A stretch of 64,000 nucleotides of DNA from Gemmatimonadota bacterium (GTDB lineage Bacteria > Gemmatimonadota > Gemmatimonadetes > Gemmatimonadales > Gemmatimonadaceae), in assembly GCA_016704465.1 (NCBI GenBank), contig JADJAD010000004.1:62001-126000 (forward strand), in the 5' to 3' direction. Within the stretch, counting starts at the first letter, position 1; every line of letters begins with the position of its first letter. Under the pieces are notes generated by a model. That model searched no databases, was not told where the DNA came from, and saw only the letters and a program-made list of their open reading frames with translations. Positions 55,232-63,509 of the stretch are shown piece after piece. A program made the position numbers and the translations under genes.

Positions 55232-55342
55232 CCACACACCGGGCGAGTGACCATCGTCACCGCCCCGTGTGTGACCTGCATCCGATCGTTGCACCGCGCA
55301 AAGCAAGCGCGTCCATGGGCACTGGCCCATCCAAGGACGCGC
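55232..55342 (+). terminator. Two hairpins between pdhC and the metalloprotease gene
   Basis: First, CACACACCGGGCG with CGCCCCGTGTGTG (one mismatch) around an inner GTGA/TCAC stem, 55232-55273. Second, GCGCGTCC-ATGGGC, loop ACTG, GCCCAT-GGACGCGC with a CCAA bulge, 55307-55342. The second is followed by TCACGTGTTTCTC and overlaps the start region of the next gene. Either could end the pdh transcript or regulate the metalloprotease. Confidence 0.55.
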
Positions 55343-55346
55343 TCAC

Positions 55347-58300
55347 GTGTTTCTCCCCACATCTCCCGGATCATCTCGCCCTGACTGGCGACGTGCATGG
55401 CGCGACAGACTAGGTCTGACGTGCAGGCCGACTCGCGGGCTGACTCGCGGGCTGACTCGCGGGCTGACTCGCGGGCTGACACCGGCGCTGACGTGCCTGC
55501 TCGTATCGCTCGCCGCCTGCGGCGGGGAGGCCGGCAATGCCACGGGGACCCCTGGGCCAGGGACGGTAACGGGAACGCTGACGATCGCCGTGGCGGGACT
55601 CCCCGACGGCAGCGCCGCCAGCATCAGCGTCAGCGGACCGGCAGGCTTCGCCCGCATCGTCACCGGAAGCGTGACCCTGTCCGGCCTCTCCCTCGGTACG
55701 TACGACATCGCCGTCTCGCCGATCACCGTCGGTACTGATCGCTACGAAGGATCCTCGTCGGCTCCCAACGTAACCGTCGCCGGGGGCGCGACCGCCAACG
55801 CCAACGTCGCATACCTTATCGCCTCCGGCGCCATCGCTGTCAGCGCCTCCGGCCTACCCGCCGGCGCCGCCGGCGACGTGGCCATCACCGGCCCCAGCGG
55901 CTTCGCGCGCACCGTCGCCACCGGCAGCACGCTCGGGGGGCTCGCGCCCGGCAGGTACCGCCTCTCCCCGACGGCCGTGACGGTCGAGGATGCGACGTAC
56001 GCCCCGATGACACCGTCCGTCGATGTCGTAGTCGCCGCCTCGGCCACTCCCGCAGCCGCCGCCTTCCCGTACCAGCTCGCCTCGGGGACGCTGATCGTGT
56101 CGATCGCCGGATTGCCTGGGGGCATGCCGGCCTCGGCGATCGTGGCCGGGCCGAACTCATTCCGCCGCACGGTAACGTCCGGCGACCGGCTCGCAAACCT
56201 CGTCCCGGGCACCTACACGATCACGGCCGATCCGGTCACGGTCGGTGCCGATGCGTACGGCGTTGCGGCCCCGGTCTCCGTCGTCGTCCTCCCATCGGCC
56301 GTACCGCACAGCGCCGCCCTGACGTACGCGCTGGCCACGGGGCGACTCACCGTCACGGTCATCGGGCTGCCCTCGGGCTCCAACGCCGGGATTACCGTCA
56401 CGGGACCGCAAGGTTACGCCCGCGCGGTCACGGCGACGCAGACGCTCGTGGGACTCGCTCCGGGCCAGTACACCGTCGCCGCCGACGGCGTGAGTGCCAC
56501 CGCCGCAGCATACGGCGCATCGCCCGCCTCGCAGACGGTCGCGGTCGCGGCATCGACGACCCCTGCGACCGCGACCGTCAGCTACGCCGTCACCACCGGC
56601 GCCCTGACGATCGCCGTCACGGGGCTGCCGCAGGCCGTCGCCGCCGCGATCACCGTCGCCGGCCCGAACGGCTTCTCGGCGTCGATCGCCACGTCCACGA
56701 CCCTCATTGGGCTCGCACCCGGCAGCTATACGCTCACGGCGGCCAACGCCGTTGCCGGCACCCACCGTTACGCGCCAACTCCGAGCACGCGCACCGTGTC
56801 GGTCGCGGCAGGTGACACCCCCACGGCGACCGCGTTTGCGTATGCCCTGGCGAGTGGCGGGATCGCCCTCACGGTCACCGGACTCCCGACCAACGTCCTG
56901 GCCTCAATCGCGGTCACCGGCCCCGACGGCTACTCGCGCGCCGTCACGGCAACCACGCTGCTGCTGGGGCTCACCCCGGGCACGTACACCGTGGTGTCGC
57001 AGGCCGTGCAGAGCGGCAGCGCCGCGTGGGCGCCCAACCCGCAGTCGCAGACGGTCTCGGTGACCCCGTCCACCTCGGCCGTCACCACGACCGTGAACTA
57101 CGTGACCGCCACCGGTGCCCTCGCGCTGACCGTGAGCGGCCTGCCGATCGGGGTGAGTGCGAGCGTGAGCGTCACCGGTCCCAACGCGTACAGCCACGCC
57201 GTGACCGCGAGTGCCACTCTGTCGGGCCTCGTCCAGGGGAGCTACACCGTTGTTGCCGGCACGGTCTCCAGCAGCGGCACGACGTACACGCCCTCGGCGA
57301 CGTCGCAGAACGTCAGCGTCGGCGGTGGAGCCACCTCCAGCATCTCGGTGACCTACACGGGCAGTGCTCCTCCGCCGCCCCCACCCCCATCCGGCCTCAA
57401 CCTGACCATCGATGGCATGCACATCCAGCAGGTCGTGCAGACATACGGGGGCACGGTCCCGACCATCACCGGGCGCAACGGCCTGCTGCGCGTCTTCGTG
57501 AAGGCCAACGGCGCGAACACGGCAACCCCCGCCGTGCGCGTGCGATTCTACGACGGCGCCACCCTCACCAACACGATCACCATCAACGCGCCGGGCAGTG
57601 CGGTCCCGCAGGCCGTCGCGCAGGGAACGCTTACCTCGTCGTGGAACTACCTCATCCCGTCGGCGTCGTTGCTGCCGGGACTGCGCATCCTGGCCGATGT
57701 CGACCCCAACGGCACCGTGGTGGAGACGTCGGAGACGGACAACACCTATCCATCATCCGGCACGCCCGCGGCGATCGACGTGCGCACGGTTCCGACCTTC
57801 AGCATCCGGATGGTCCCCGTCCTGCAGAGCGCGACGGGCCTGCAGGGTGGCGTGACGGTCGGCAACGCCGCGTCGTACCTGGCCGACACACGCGCCCTGT
57901 ACCCGCTCGATGCGGTCGACGTCGACGTGCGCGCGCCCTTCACGACCAACTCCGATACGCTCAAGAGCAACGACGCCAATGGCGCGTGGAACCAGATCCT
58001 GAGCGAGGTCAATGCCCTTCGCGCCGCAGACGGCAGCACACGGTACTACTACGGCATCGTCAACGTGAGCTACAGCTCAGGCATCGCCGGGTTAGGCTAC
58101 GTACCGGGGCGGGCCGCCATCGGGTGGGACAAGCTCCCGTCAGCCACCGGCGTCATGGCCCACGAGCTGGGCCACAACTTCGGGCGCTTCCATGCCCCAA
58201 GCTGCGGCGCCGGCGGGGCCGATCCCTCGTATCCCGTGGCAGAAGGGCGGCTCGGCACCTACGGGTACGACCTGTCCAGCAATGCGCTCAAGGATTCGGC

Positions 58301-58985
58301 GCGCTACGACCTCATGGGATACTGCAACCCGACCTGGATCAGCCCCTACACCTTCACGAGCGTCCTCAGCTACCGAACCTCGAACCCGATCAACGCCACC
58401 GCCCTCGTGGCCGGGAACTCCTCACGCCGCGGCCTCCTGGTTTGGGGACGTGTGCAGAACGGACAGGTGATCCTCGAACCCACGTACGAGGTCGACGCGC
58501 CACCCTCGCTGCCGCAGCGCCCGGGGCGCAATCGCCTGCAGGGATTCGGTCCGCTCGGTCAGGTGCTGTTCGACCTGCCGTTCGACGGCGAACGGCTGGC
58601 CGACCATCCCGACGGCACGGCCCAGAACTTCGCCTTCGTCATCCCCTTCGACATGATGCGGGGGCAGGAGCCAACGCTGGTGCGTGCCACCGCCGGAGCG
58701 GCGCGGGCTGAGTTCGGCTCCACGGCCGCGGTGGCGACCACTGCCGATGTCCCCGTCGCCGAGCGTATCGGCGCCGGTGCCGTTCGAGTGCGTTGGAACG
58801 GCGGCAGCACGCGCGGCGTCATGGTTCGCCACCCCGCCACGGGCGATATCCTGGCCTTCGGGCGCGGAGGTGAGGCGACGGTCTACACGGCCGAATCCAC
58901 GCTCGACATCGTGACCTCAGACGGCGTGCGCAGCGAACGCCGACGCATCGGAGTCGGCGGCGCGCCGCCGTCGCGGCGCCGCTAG
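55347..58985 (+). CDS. Large secreted metzincin-type metalloprotease with seven beta-sandwich repeats
   Basis: A 1212-residue lipoprotein. GTG start; an unusually long n-region with four copies of the tetrapeptide RGLT precedes the hydrophobic core LTCLLVSL and the lipobox LAACGG (Cys58). Seven repeats of about 85 residues follow. Each has the form G-L-T-V-x-GLP-x-G-x-A-x-I-x-VTGP-x-G-Y-x-R-x-VT, with LxGLxPGxYTV and a final SQTVxV strand. After a PPPPPP spacer a domain leads to the protease: HELGHNFGRFH (His939, Glu940, His943, His949) and the Met-turn YDLMGYC (Met990). Zinc ligands and the catalytic Glu are present, so it should be active. The repeats probably project the protease from the cell surface. 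Confidence 0.8.
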   Translation: MFLPTSPGSSRPDWRRAWRDRLGLTCRPTRGLTRGLTRGLTRGLTPALTCLLVSLAACGGEAGNATGTPGPGTVTGTLTIAVAGLPDGSAASISVSGPAGFARIVTGSVTLSGLSLGTYDIAVSPITVGTDRYEGSSSAPNVTVAGGATANANVAYLIASGAIAVSASGLPAGAAGDVAITGPSGFARTVATGSTLGGLAPGRYRLSPTAVTVEDATYAPMTPSVDVVVAASATPAAAAFPYQLASGTLIVSIAGLPGGMPASAIVAGPNSFRRTVTSGDRLANLVPGTYTITADPVTVGADAYGVAAPVSVVVLPSAVPHSAALTYALATGRLTVTVIGLPSGSNAGITVTGPQGYARAVTATQTLVGLAPGQYTVAADGVSATAAAYGASPASQTVAVAASTTPATATVSYAVTTGALTIAVTGLPQAVAAAITVAGPNGFSASIATSTTLIGLAPGSYTLTAANAVAGTHRYAPTPSTRTVSVAAGDTPTATAFAYALASGGIALTVTGLPTNVLASIAVTGPDGYSRAVTATTLLLGLTPGTYTVVSQAVQSGSAAWAPNPQSQTVSVTPSTSAVTTTVNYVTATGALALTVSGLPIGVSASVSVTGPNAYSHAVTASATLSGLVQGSYTVVAGTVSSSGTTYTPSATSQNVSVGGGATSSISVTYTGSAPPPPPPPSGLNLTIDGMHIQQVVQTYGGTVPTITGRNGLLRVFVKANGANTATPAVRVRFYDGATLTNTITINAPGSAVPQAVAQGTLTSSWNYLIPSASLLPGLRILADVDPNGTVVETSETDNTYPSSGTPAAIDVRTVPTFSIRMVPVLQSATGLQGGVTVGNAASYLADTRALYPLDAVDVDVRAPFTTNSDTLKSNDANGAWNQILSEVNALRAADGSTRYYYGIVNVSYSSGIAGLGYVPGRAAIGWDKLPSATGVMAHELGHNFGRFHAPSCGAGGADPSYPVAEGRLGTYGYDLSSNALKDSARYDLMGYCNPTWISPYTFTSVLSYRTSNPINATALVAGNSSRRGLLVWGRVQNGQVILEPTYEVDAPPSLPQRPGRNRLQGFGPLGQVLFDLPFDGERLADHPDGTAQNFAFVIPFDMMRGQEPTLVRATAGAARAEFGSTAAVATTADVPVAERIGAGAVRVRWNGGSTRGVMVRHPATGDILAFGRGGEATVYTAESTLDIVTSDGVRSERRRIGVGGAPPSRRR
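55430..55489 (+). repeat. 12-bp tandem repeat in the signal-peptide region
   Basis: Four exact GACTCGCGGGCT units (55430-55477) and one degenerate copy (55478-55489). They encode the RGLT repeats just before the hydrophobic core of the metalloprotease signal peptide. The unit length keeps frame. Confidence 0.9.
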
Positions 58986-59139
58986 CCGAGACCGGTGGGG
59001 TGCCCTGATTGGGCACCCTGCTGCGGCGCACCGCAACGCGATGCGCCTCAGCCATGCGCCCCTCCCCGCCATCGGGTAGATTACGCGGCGTCGCGACGCC
59101 TGACTCGTCGCGCTTCTCACGCCCAATCCCCGATTCGTC

Positions 59140-60564
59140 ATGGCCTCGTACGACGTCATCTTCCTCGGCGGCGGCCCCGCCGGATATGTCGGCGCCATTC
59201 GCTGCGCCCAACTCGGCCTCTCCGTCGCGGTGGTCGAACGCGAAGGGCTCGGCGGCACCTGCGTCCTCTGGGGGTGCATCCCGGCCAAGGCGCTCCTCGA
59301 GAGCGCATCCGTGGCCAACAAGGTCCGACACGCCGGCGAGTTCGGCGTGACCGTCACCGGCGAGGTCGGATTCGACTTCGGCGTGGCCATGAAGCGCTCG
59401 CGCGGCGTCTCGAGCCAGAACTCCAAGGGGGTCGAGTTCCTGTTCAAGAAGAACAAGATCACCTGGATCAAGGGGACCGGTCGCCTGGTCAAGGCGTCGG
59501 GAGCGGCCGTGGCCGCGCTCTCGGTCATCGGAGCGGACGGCAAGGAAGAGAAGCACGACGCCAGGAAGGGGGTGGTGATCGCCACCGGATCGCGCGTGCG
59601 CGGCCTGCCGCAGGTCGGACTGGAGCTCAACAAGACGACCGTGATCTCCTCGGACGAGGCACTCACGCTGGCCAAGGCGCCGAAGTCCATCGCCATCGTC
59701 GGCGCTGGAGCGGTCGGCTGTGAGTTCGCCGATGTATTCAATGCGTTCGGGAGTGAGGTCCACCTGGTCGAGGTCCTCCCCGTGCTCCTGCCGCTGGAGG
59801 ACGCTGACTGCTCGGCGGAACTCGGGCGCGCCTTCAAGAAGCGCAAGATCCAGGTGCACACCGGCGCCCGGCTCTCCAACGTCAAGGTCGGCAAGAACGA
59901 CGTGTCGATGTCGCTCGAAGCCGGCGGGGCCAAGGAGTCGCTGACGGTCGACTGCGTCCTCGTCGCCGCCGGTCGCGCGCCTAACGTCGAGGAGATCGGC
60001 CTCAAGGAGCTCGGGGTCCAGCTGACGGATCGTGGCTTCGTCAAGGTCGACACGACCAGCTACCAGACGAGCGCCAAGGGCGTGTACGCCATCGGCGACG
60101 TCATCGGCGCCCCGATGCTCGCCCACAAGGGACAGCGGGAGGGATACGTCCTTGCCGAACTGCTCGCGGGCAAGCAGCCGCACGCGATCAACTACGGCAA
60201 CATCCCCAACGCGACCTACTGCCATCCCGAGGTGGCATCGATCGGCCTCACCGAGGCGCAGTGCAAGGAGCAGAAACTCGACTACAAGGTCGGGAAGTTT
60301 CCCTTCTCCGCCAACGGTCGCGCCCGCACATCGGGCGAGACTGAGGGCTTCGTGAAGATCATCCGCGACGCCAAGTACGGCGAGATCCTCGGCGCCCACA
60401 TCATCGGCGCACATGCCACGGAACTGATCCACGAACTGCTCGTCGCGCGCGAGAACGAGTTCACGGTCGAGGAGGTGGACCTGGCGATTCACGCCCATCC
60501 CACCCTCTCGGAGGCGATCGCCGAGGCGGCGCTCGATTCGTTAGGCAGACTGGTGCATGCGTGA
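59140..60564 (+). CDS. lpd: Dihydrolipoyl dehydrogenase (E3)
   Basis: A 474-residue flavoprotein that reoxidises dihydrolipoyl groups of PdhC and GcvH. The FAD Rossmann motif is FLGGGPAGYVGAIRCAQLG, the redox-active disulfide GGTCVLWGCIPAK, the NAD Rossmann motif IAIVGAGAVGCEFADVF, the second FAD motif VYAIGDVIGAPMLAHKGQREG and the C-terminal HAHPTLSEA with the active-site His. All residues are present. The ATG at 59140 is preceded by TAGATT at 59077. It overlaps the ATG of lipB by eight bases. Confidence 0.96.
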   Translation: MASYDVIFLGGGPAGYVGAIRCAQLGLSVAVVEREGLGGTCVLWGCIPAKALLESASVANKVRHAGEFGVTVTGEVGFDFGVAMKRSRGVSSQNSKGVEFLFKKNKITWIKGTGRLVKASGAAVAALSVIGADGKEEKHDARKGVVIATGSRVRGLPQVGLELNKTTVISSDEALTLAKAPKSIAIVGAGAVGCEFADVFNAFGSEVHLVEVLPVLLPLEDADCSAELGRAFKKRKIQVHTGARLSNVKVGKNDVSMSLEAGGAKESLTVDCVLVAAGRAPNVEEIGLKELGVQLTDRGFVKVDTTSYQTSAKGVYAIGDVIGAPMLAHKGQREGYVLAELLAGKQPHAINYGNIPNATYCHPEVASIGLTEAQCKEQKLDYKVGKFPFSANGRARTSGETEGFVKIIRDAKYGEILGAHIIGAHATELIHELLVARENEFTVEEVDLAIHAHPTLSEAIAEAALDSLGRLVHA

Positions 60565-61519
60565 CAACATAGGACGGGGGACGGGGGACGGGAGACGGGA
60601 GGTAATTACCCCCCCGTCCCGCGAGCCGCAACGTGGTGAGCACCCCCGTCCCCCGTCCCCCGTCTCCCGTCCTCAGTTGTTCGTCTGCCACCTCGGCACC
60701 CTCCCCTACGCCGACGCCCTCGACCTCCAGCGCTCCGTCGCGCGAGCGCGCATAGCTGGAACGCTGGAATCCGACCTGCTGCTTCTCGTCGAGCACCCCC
60801 CGGTCATCACCCTGGGACGCGCCTCCAAGGACGCTCACCTCGTGGCCTCGACCGCCCAACTCGAGGCCCGCGGTGTCGAGCGATTCGAGGTGGATCGCGG
60901 GGGCGACGTGACCTTCCACGGCCCCGGACAGCTCGTCGGGTATCCGATCTTCGACCTCAAGCAGCACAAGCAGGACCTGCACTGGTACCTGCGCCAACTC
61001 GAGAAAGCGATCATACAGGGCGTCGCCCCGTTTGGTGTGACGGGGAGCAGCAGTCCCGGGTACACGGGGGTCTGGGTGAACGACCGCAAGCTCGCGTCCA
61101 TCGGGGTCCATGCACGCGACTGGGTCACCTGGCACGGCTTCGCCCTCAACGTCACCACAGACCTGTCATGGTTCGACCTGATCGTCCCCTGTGGCATTGC
61201 CGGCGTGACCATGACCTCGGTTGCGCGCGAGATCGGCGAGCGCGAGGTGCGGTCGAGCGACCACTCCGGAGACGCCGCTCCCCATCACCCGTCCCCGACC
61301 GCCCGAAGTTCCAGCGTCTCCGACCTGCCGGGACTGGTCCGCGATGCGGTCGTCCATGGTTTTCAGTCCGTCTTCGCACTCGCGGCGGTGCCGCTGCCCT
61401 ACGAGACGCTGAAAGCCTCGCTCCCGGCTCCCGACGCCGATGTGGAACCAGCGACTGGAGTGCCATCCCCCCTGCACGGTCGCGGCCGCGTAACGGCCGC
61501 TCGTAACGGCCGCTCGTAA
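60557..61519 (+). CDS. lipB: Octanoyltransferase LipB with repeat-derived N- and C-termini
   Basis: A 320-residue frame, longer than typical LipB (about 210-240). The conserved part starts at about residue 40: LFVCHLGTLPYADALDLQ, then LLLLVEHPPVITLGRASK, RGGDVTFHGPGQLVGYPIFDLK, GVTGSSSPGYTGVWVNDRKLASIGVHARDWVTWHGFALNV and DLSWFDLIVPCGIAGVTMTS, with the catalytic Lys and Cys present. Residues 1-39 are encoded by the heptamer element at 60573-60671; a TTG at 60677 (codon 41) is an alternative start. The last residues and the stop are encoded by the 13-bp array at 61489. It transfers octanoyl groups from ACP to GcvH and PdhC. Confidence 0.92.
   Translation: MRDNIGRGTGDGRREVITPPSREPQRGEHPRPPSPVSRPQLFVCHLGTLPYADALDLQRSVARARIAGTLESDLLLLVEHPPVITLGRASKDAHLVASTAQLEARGVERFEVDRGGDVTFHGPGQLVGYPIFDLKQHKQDLHWYLRQLEKAIIQGVAPFGVTGSSSPGYTGVWVNDRKLASIGVHARDWVTWHGFALNVTTDLSWFDLIVPCGIAGVTMTSVAREIGEREVRSSDHSGDAAPHHPSPTARSSSVSDLPGLVRDAVVHGFQSVFALAAVPLPYETLKASLPAPDADVEPATGVPSPLHGRGRVTAARNGRS
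60573..60671. repeat. Heptamer inverted-repeat element overlapping lipB
   Basis: The left arm is four GACGGGR units (60573-60600) and the right arm four YCCCGTC units (60644-60671). Between them are the palindrome GGTAATTACC (60601-60610) and a GC-rich segment. Same heptamers and same arm layout as the element at 23865-23980. It occupies the first 38 codons of the lipB frame. Both arms have four G- or C-runs, so a quadruplex or a long hairpin is possible. Confidence 0.9.
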
Positions 61520-61566
61520 CGGCCGCTCGTATCTGCCGCTCGTATCTGCCGCTCGTATCTGCCGCT
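61489..61566. repeat. 13-bp tandem repeat at the lipB 3' end
   Basis: Six 13-base units: three CGTAACGGCCGCT then three CGTATCTGCCGCT. The lipB stop codon (TAA, 61517-61519) is inside the third unit. The first three units contain TAA and 13 is not a multiple of three, so a stop occurs in every frame within the array. Confidence 0.92.
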
Positions 61567-61653
61567 CGGGGGTGGGGTACGAGGACCGAACCCTGTAGAT
61601 TCAATCGTTGGCAGACAAGTCGCCCTCACGTCGCCGTTCTCACAACACATATC

Positions 61654-62049
61654 ATGCTTACTACGCCCAAGCGCCGCGTCGCCATGTTCGCTGCGGCTGC
61701 GCTGACGCTCATGTTGGTTTCCGCCTGCTCCGATAGTCGTGTCCGGGACCTCGAACTCGGCATGAGCAAGGATTCCGTCCTGCTGGTCATCGGCGCCGGG
61801 GCTCCCGAAGGAGACTCGCTTCCGAACGTCTACAAGCGCATCCAGTATTTCGTGGACAGCAAGTTCTTCGACATCTTCCTCTTCGACCCGAAGAACCGGA
61901 AGTCGTGGCTGGATCCGCTCGTCACCGACAAGGAGTTGACCCCGATCATCGTCGTGCAGGACAAGCTCGAGGGAACGGGGTGGAGCTACGCCGACGAACT
62001 CACGCAGAAGTACAAGCTGCAGATTCGCACGGCGCCCGCCGCGCGCTAA
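61654..62049 (+). CDS. Small lipoprotein with BamE/SmpA-like motif
   Basis: A 131-residue lipoprotein. Signal peptide MFAAAALTLMLVSAC with Cys25 as the lipidated residue. The mature region begins RVRDLELGMSKDSVLLVIG, the pattern of BamE/SmpA-OmlA-type proteins (L-x-x-G-M-x-x-x-x-V). The C-terminal half (IQYFVDSKFFDIFLFDPKNRKSWLDP, then TPIIVVQDKLEGTGW) is longer than BamE. It may be part of the BAM or another outer-membrane assembly system, or a DUF3192-like protein. A TAGATT (61596) with 52 bases to the ATG may be its promoter. Confidence 0.6.
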   Translation: MLTTPKRRVAMFAAAALTLMLVSACSDSRVRDLELGMSKDSVLLVIGAGAPEGDSLPNVYKRIQYFVDSKFFDIFLFDPKNRKSWLDPLVTDKELTPIIVVQDKLEGTGWSYADELTQKYKLQIRTAPAAR

Positions 62050-62123
62050 GCCGGACCGGCACGAGCCCGGGGGCGACGCACGGTCACTTCCTCCGTCCGT
62101 CCGAGCTTCAGTCCCTGATGAGA

Positions 62124-62158
62124 ATCGCCCGGCGCCGAGTCATTCGGGGCCGGGCGAT
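62124..62158. terminator. Bidirectional terminator
   Basis: ATCGCCCGGC and GCCGGGCGAT form a perfect 10-bp stem, with an inner CCGA/TCGG stem and GTCAT loop after one G/G mismatch. It lies between the convergent genes ending at 62049 and 62185. The minus strand continues with TCTCATCAGG and the plus strand with CTTGCTG. Confidence 0.8.
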
Positions 62159-62184
62159 CTTGCTGTGCGCGAGCGTGCGGGCGC

Positions 62185-63315
62185 CTACGGGCGCGACTTG
62201 AGGATCAGCCAGCGAAGCTCCCAGGGCTCGCCCTCCGTGGGGCGATGCACGAGCAGCGAATCGCCGGACAGGATCAACGGGTGCGTGCGCATGGGAAGCG
62301 TGAGGCGATTCGCGGGTTCGCCCGCATTCGACAGCAGCAGGTACTCGACCGAGTCGCGGGACGGCGCGATGCTTCCCGCAACGAGTACCCGCCCTCTCGA
62401 CTCGAGCACGATGCCGCTGATGACCGGATGCATCGAGGCGGTCGCCGCGACCATGGAATCGAGCTCGCCGGGCCGCAGCTGTCCGCGCGCAGCCGTACGG
62501 TAAATCAGGTCGCGACGGATTTCGATGTCGCGTTCCGTGACGGGCAGCCCCTGACGATCGCTCACCAGCGTCCACTTGACCGCGCCCTTGAAGCCGCGGC
62601 GCTCGACACGGAAGGAGTCACCCGGCGCCCACACGACAGTTTGGTCCCGGTCGATCGAATACACCGGCGATGTCGGAAAGAACGGCGTGAAGCTGACGGC
62701 CGAGTCGCCTCGCAACCGCAGCCACGGCACGGGCACGTCGAGCACGGTGACCCCCGTCCGCTCCTCCTGCGAGGTCAGCAGCTCGACCTTGAGGTGCGCG
62801 ACTGCGCTGTCTGACGGCGCCTGCAGCGTCTGCAACACGGGTGTATCGCCGACGAAGCCGGGTGCCGCATTCGGCGTCGGCGTCGGCAGCACGTCCTCAC
62901 GCTTGAAGTTGCCCGCATCGTCGTAGTGGAGCAGCCGGTTTCGCTGGCCGTCGACGATCGCGATCCCCCCCTGATAGGGTCCTACGGCGAGAGCGACCGC
63001 GTACTGGCCCGTTCCCTGTCCTGAGACGCCGAAAGCGCGCCCCGAGGGGTTCTTCGCATCGAGGATGCGGACCTCGCGCCCCGGCTCCCATACGGCGACC
63101 CGACCGTCGTCGAAGCGATTGGCAACGGCGGAGCTGAGCGGACAGCCATCAGCCCCGGTGGCGGTACAGACGAGGCGTCCTTCGGCGATGGAGAGAGCCG
63201 GGAGCGAGTCGAGGGTACTGCCGGCGACGAATCGCTCGCGTGATGCCGAATCGTCGCCAGTGCAGGCCGCGAGAACGGCGACCATGACGAGCGGGCTGCG
63301 AAAGAAGTGAAGCAC
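62185..63315 (-). CDS. Lipoprotein of unknown function
   Basis: A 376-residue lipoprotein. From the GTG at 63315 the signal peptide is FFRSPLVMVAVLAACTGDD, with Cys18 as the lipobox residue; an ATG at 63369 would add 18 residues. The mature part is beta-rich with a possible propeller layout: GRVAVWEPGREVRILDAKNPSGRAFGVSGQGTGQYA and GGIAIVDGQRNRLLHYDDAGNF. Further on comes ILVAGSIAPSRDSVEYLLL. This resembles 6-bladed NHL- or SMP-30-like beta-propellers without clear metal ligands. Convergent with the BamE-like gene across a terminator. Confidence 0.6.
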   Translation of the reverse strand: MLHFFRSPLVMVAVLAACTGDDSASRERFVAGSTLDSLPALSIAEGRLVCTATGADGCPLSSAVANRFDDGRVAVWEPGREVRILDAKNPSGRAFGVSGQGTGQYAVALAVGPYQGGIAIVDGQRNRLLHYDDAGNFKREDVLPTPTPNAAPGFVGDTPVLQTLQAPSDSAVAHLKVELLTSQEERTGVTVLDVPVPWLRLRGDSAVSFTPFFPTSPVYSIDRDQTVVWAPGDSFRVERRGFKGAVKWTLVSDRQGLPVTERDIEIRRDLIYRTAARGQLRPGELDSMVAATASMHPVISGIVLESRGRVLVAGSIAPSRDSVEYLLLSNAGEPANRLTLPMRTHPLILSGDSLLVHRPTEGEPWELRWLILKSRP

Positions 63316-63435
63316 GAGGATGGTGGATGGCGGAGGGGAGGTGTCGACTGCACGGGCGGTGCCGCGCATTTGTCGCGCAGTACGAATCCTCGCAAGGTAT
63401 CGCAGCCGGGTCAAGCACGGCTGCACATGCACGGA

Positions 63436-63472
63436 AAACCAAACGGCCCCGCTTTCGCGGGGCCGCTGGTTT
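63436..63472 (-). terminator. Terminator of the gene at the right edge
   Basis: CGGCCCCGC and GCGGGGCCG, nine base pairs with a TTTC loop, flanked by AAACCA/TGGTTT that extend pairing. On the minus strand it is followed by GTTTGGTTTTCC. It lies 38 bases beyond the stop of the partial gene at 63510. Confidence 0.85.
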
Positions 63473-63509
63473 CGTGCGTCCGTCAAGATGTCGTGCAGCT
63501 CGTGAGAGC

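Noticed and set aside
61489..61566. Rho-independent terminator at lipB end
   Set aside because: The 13-bp array has no stable hairpin plus T-run.
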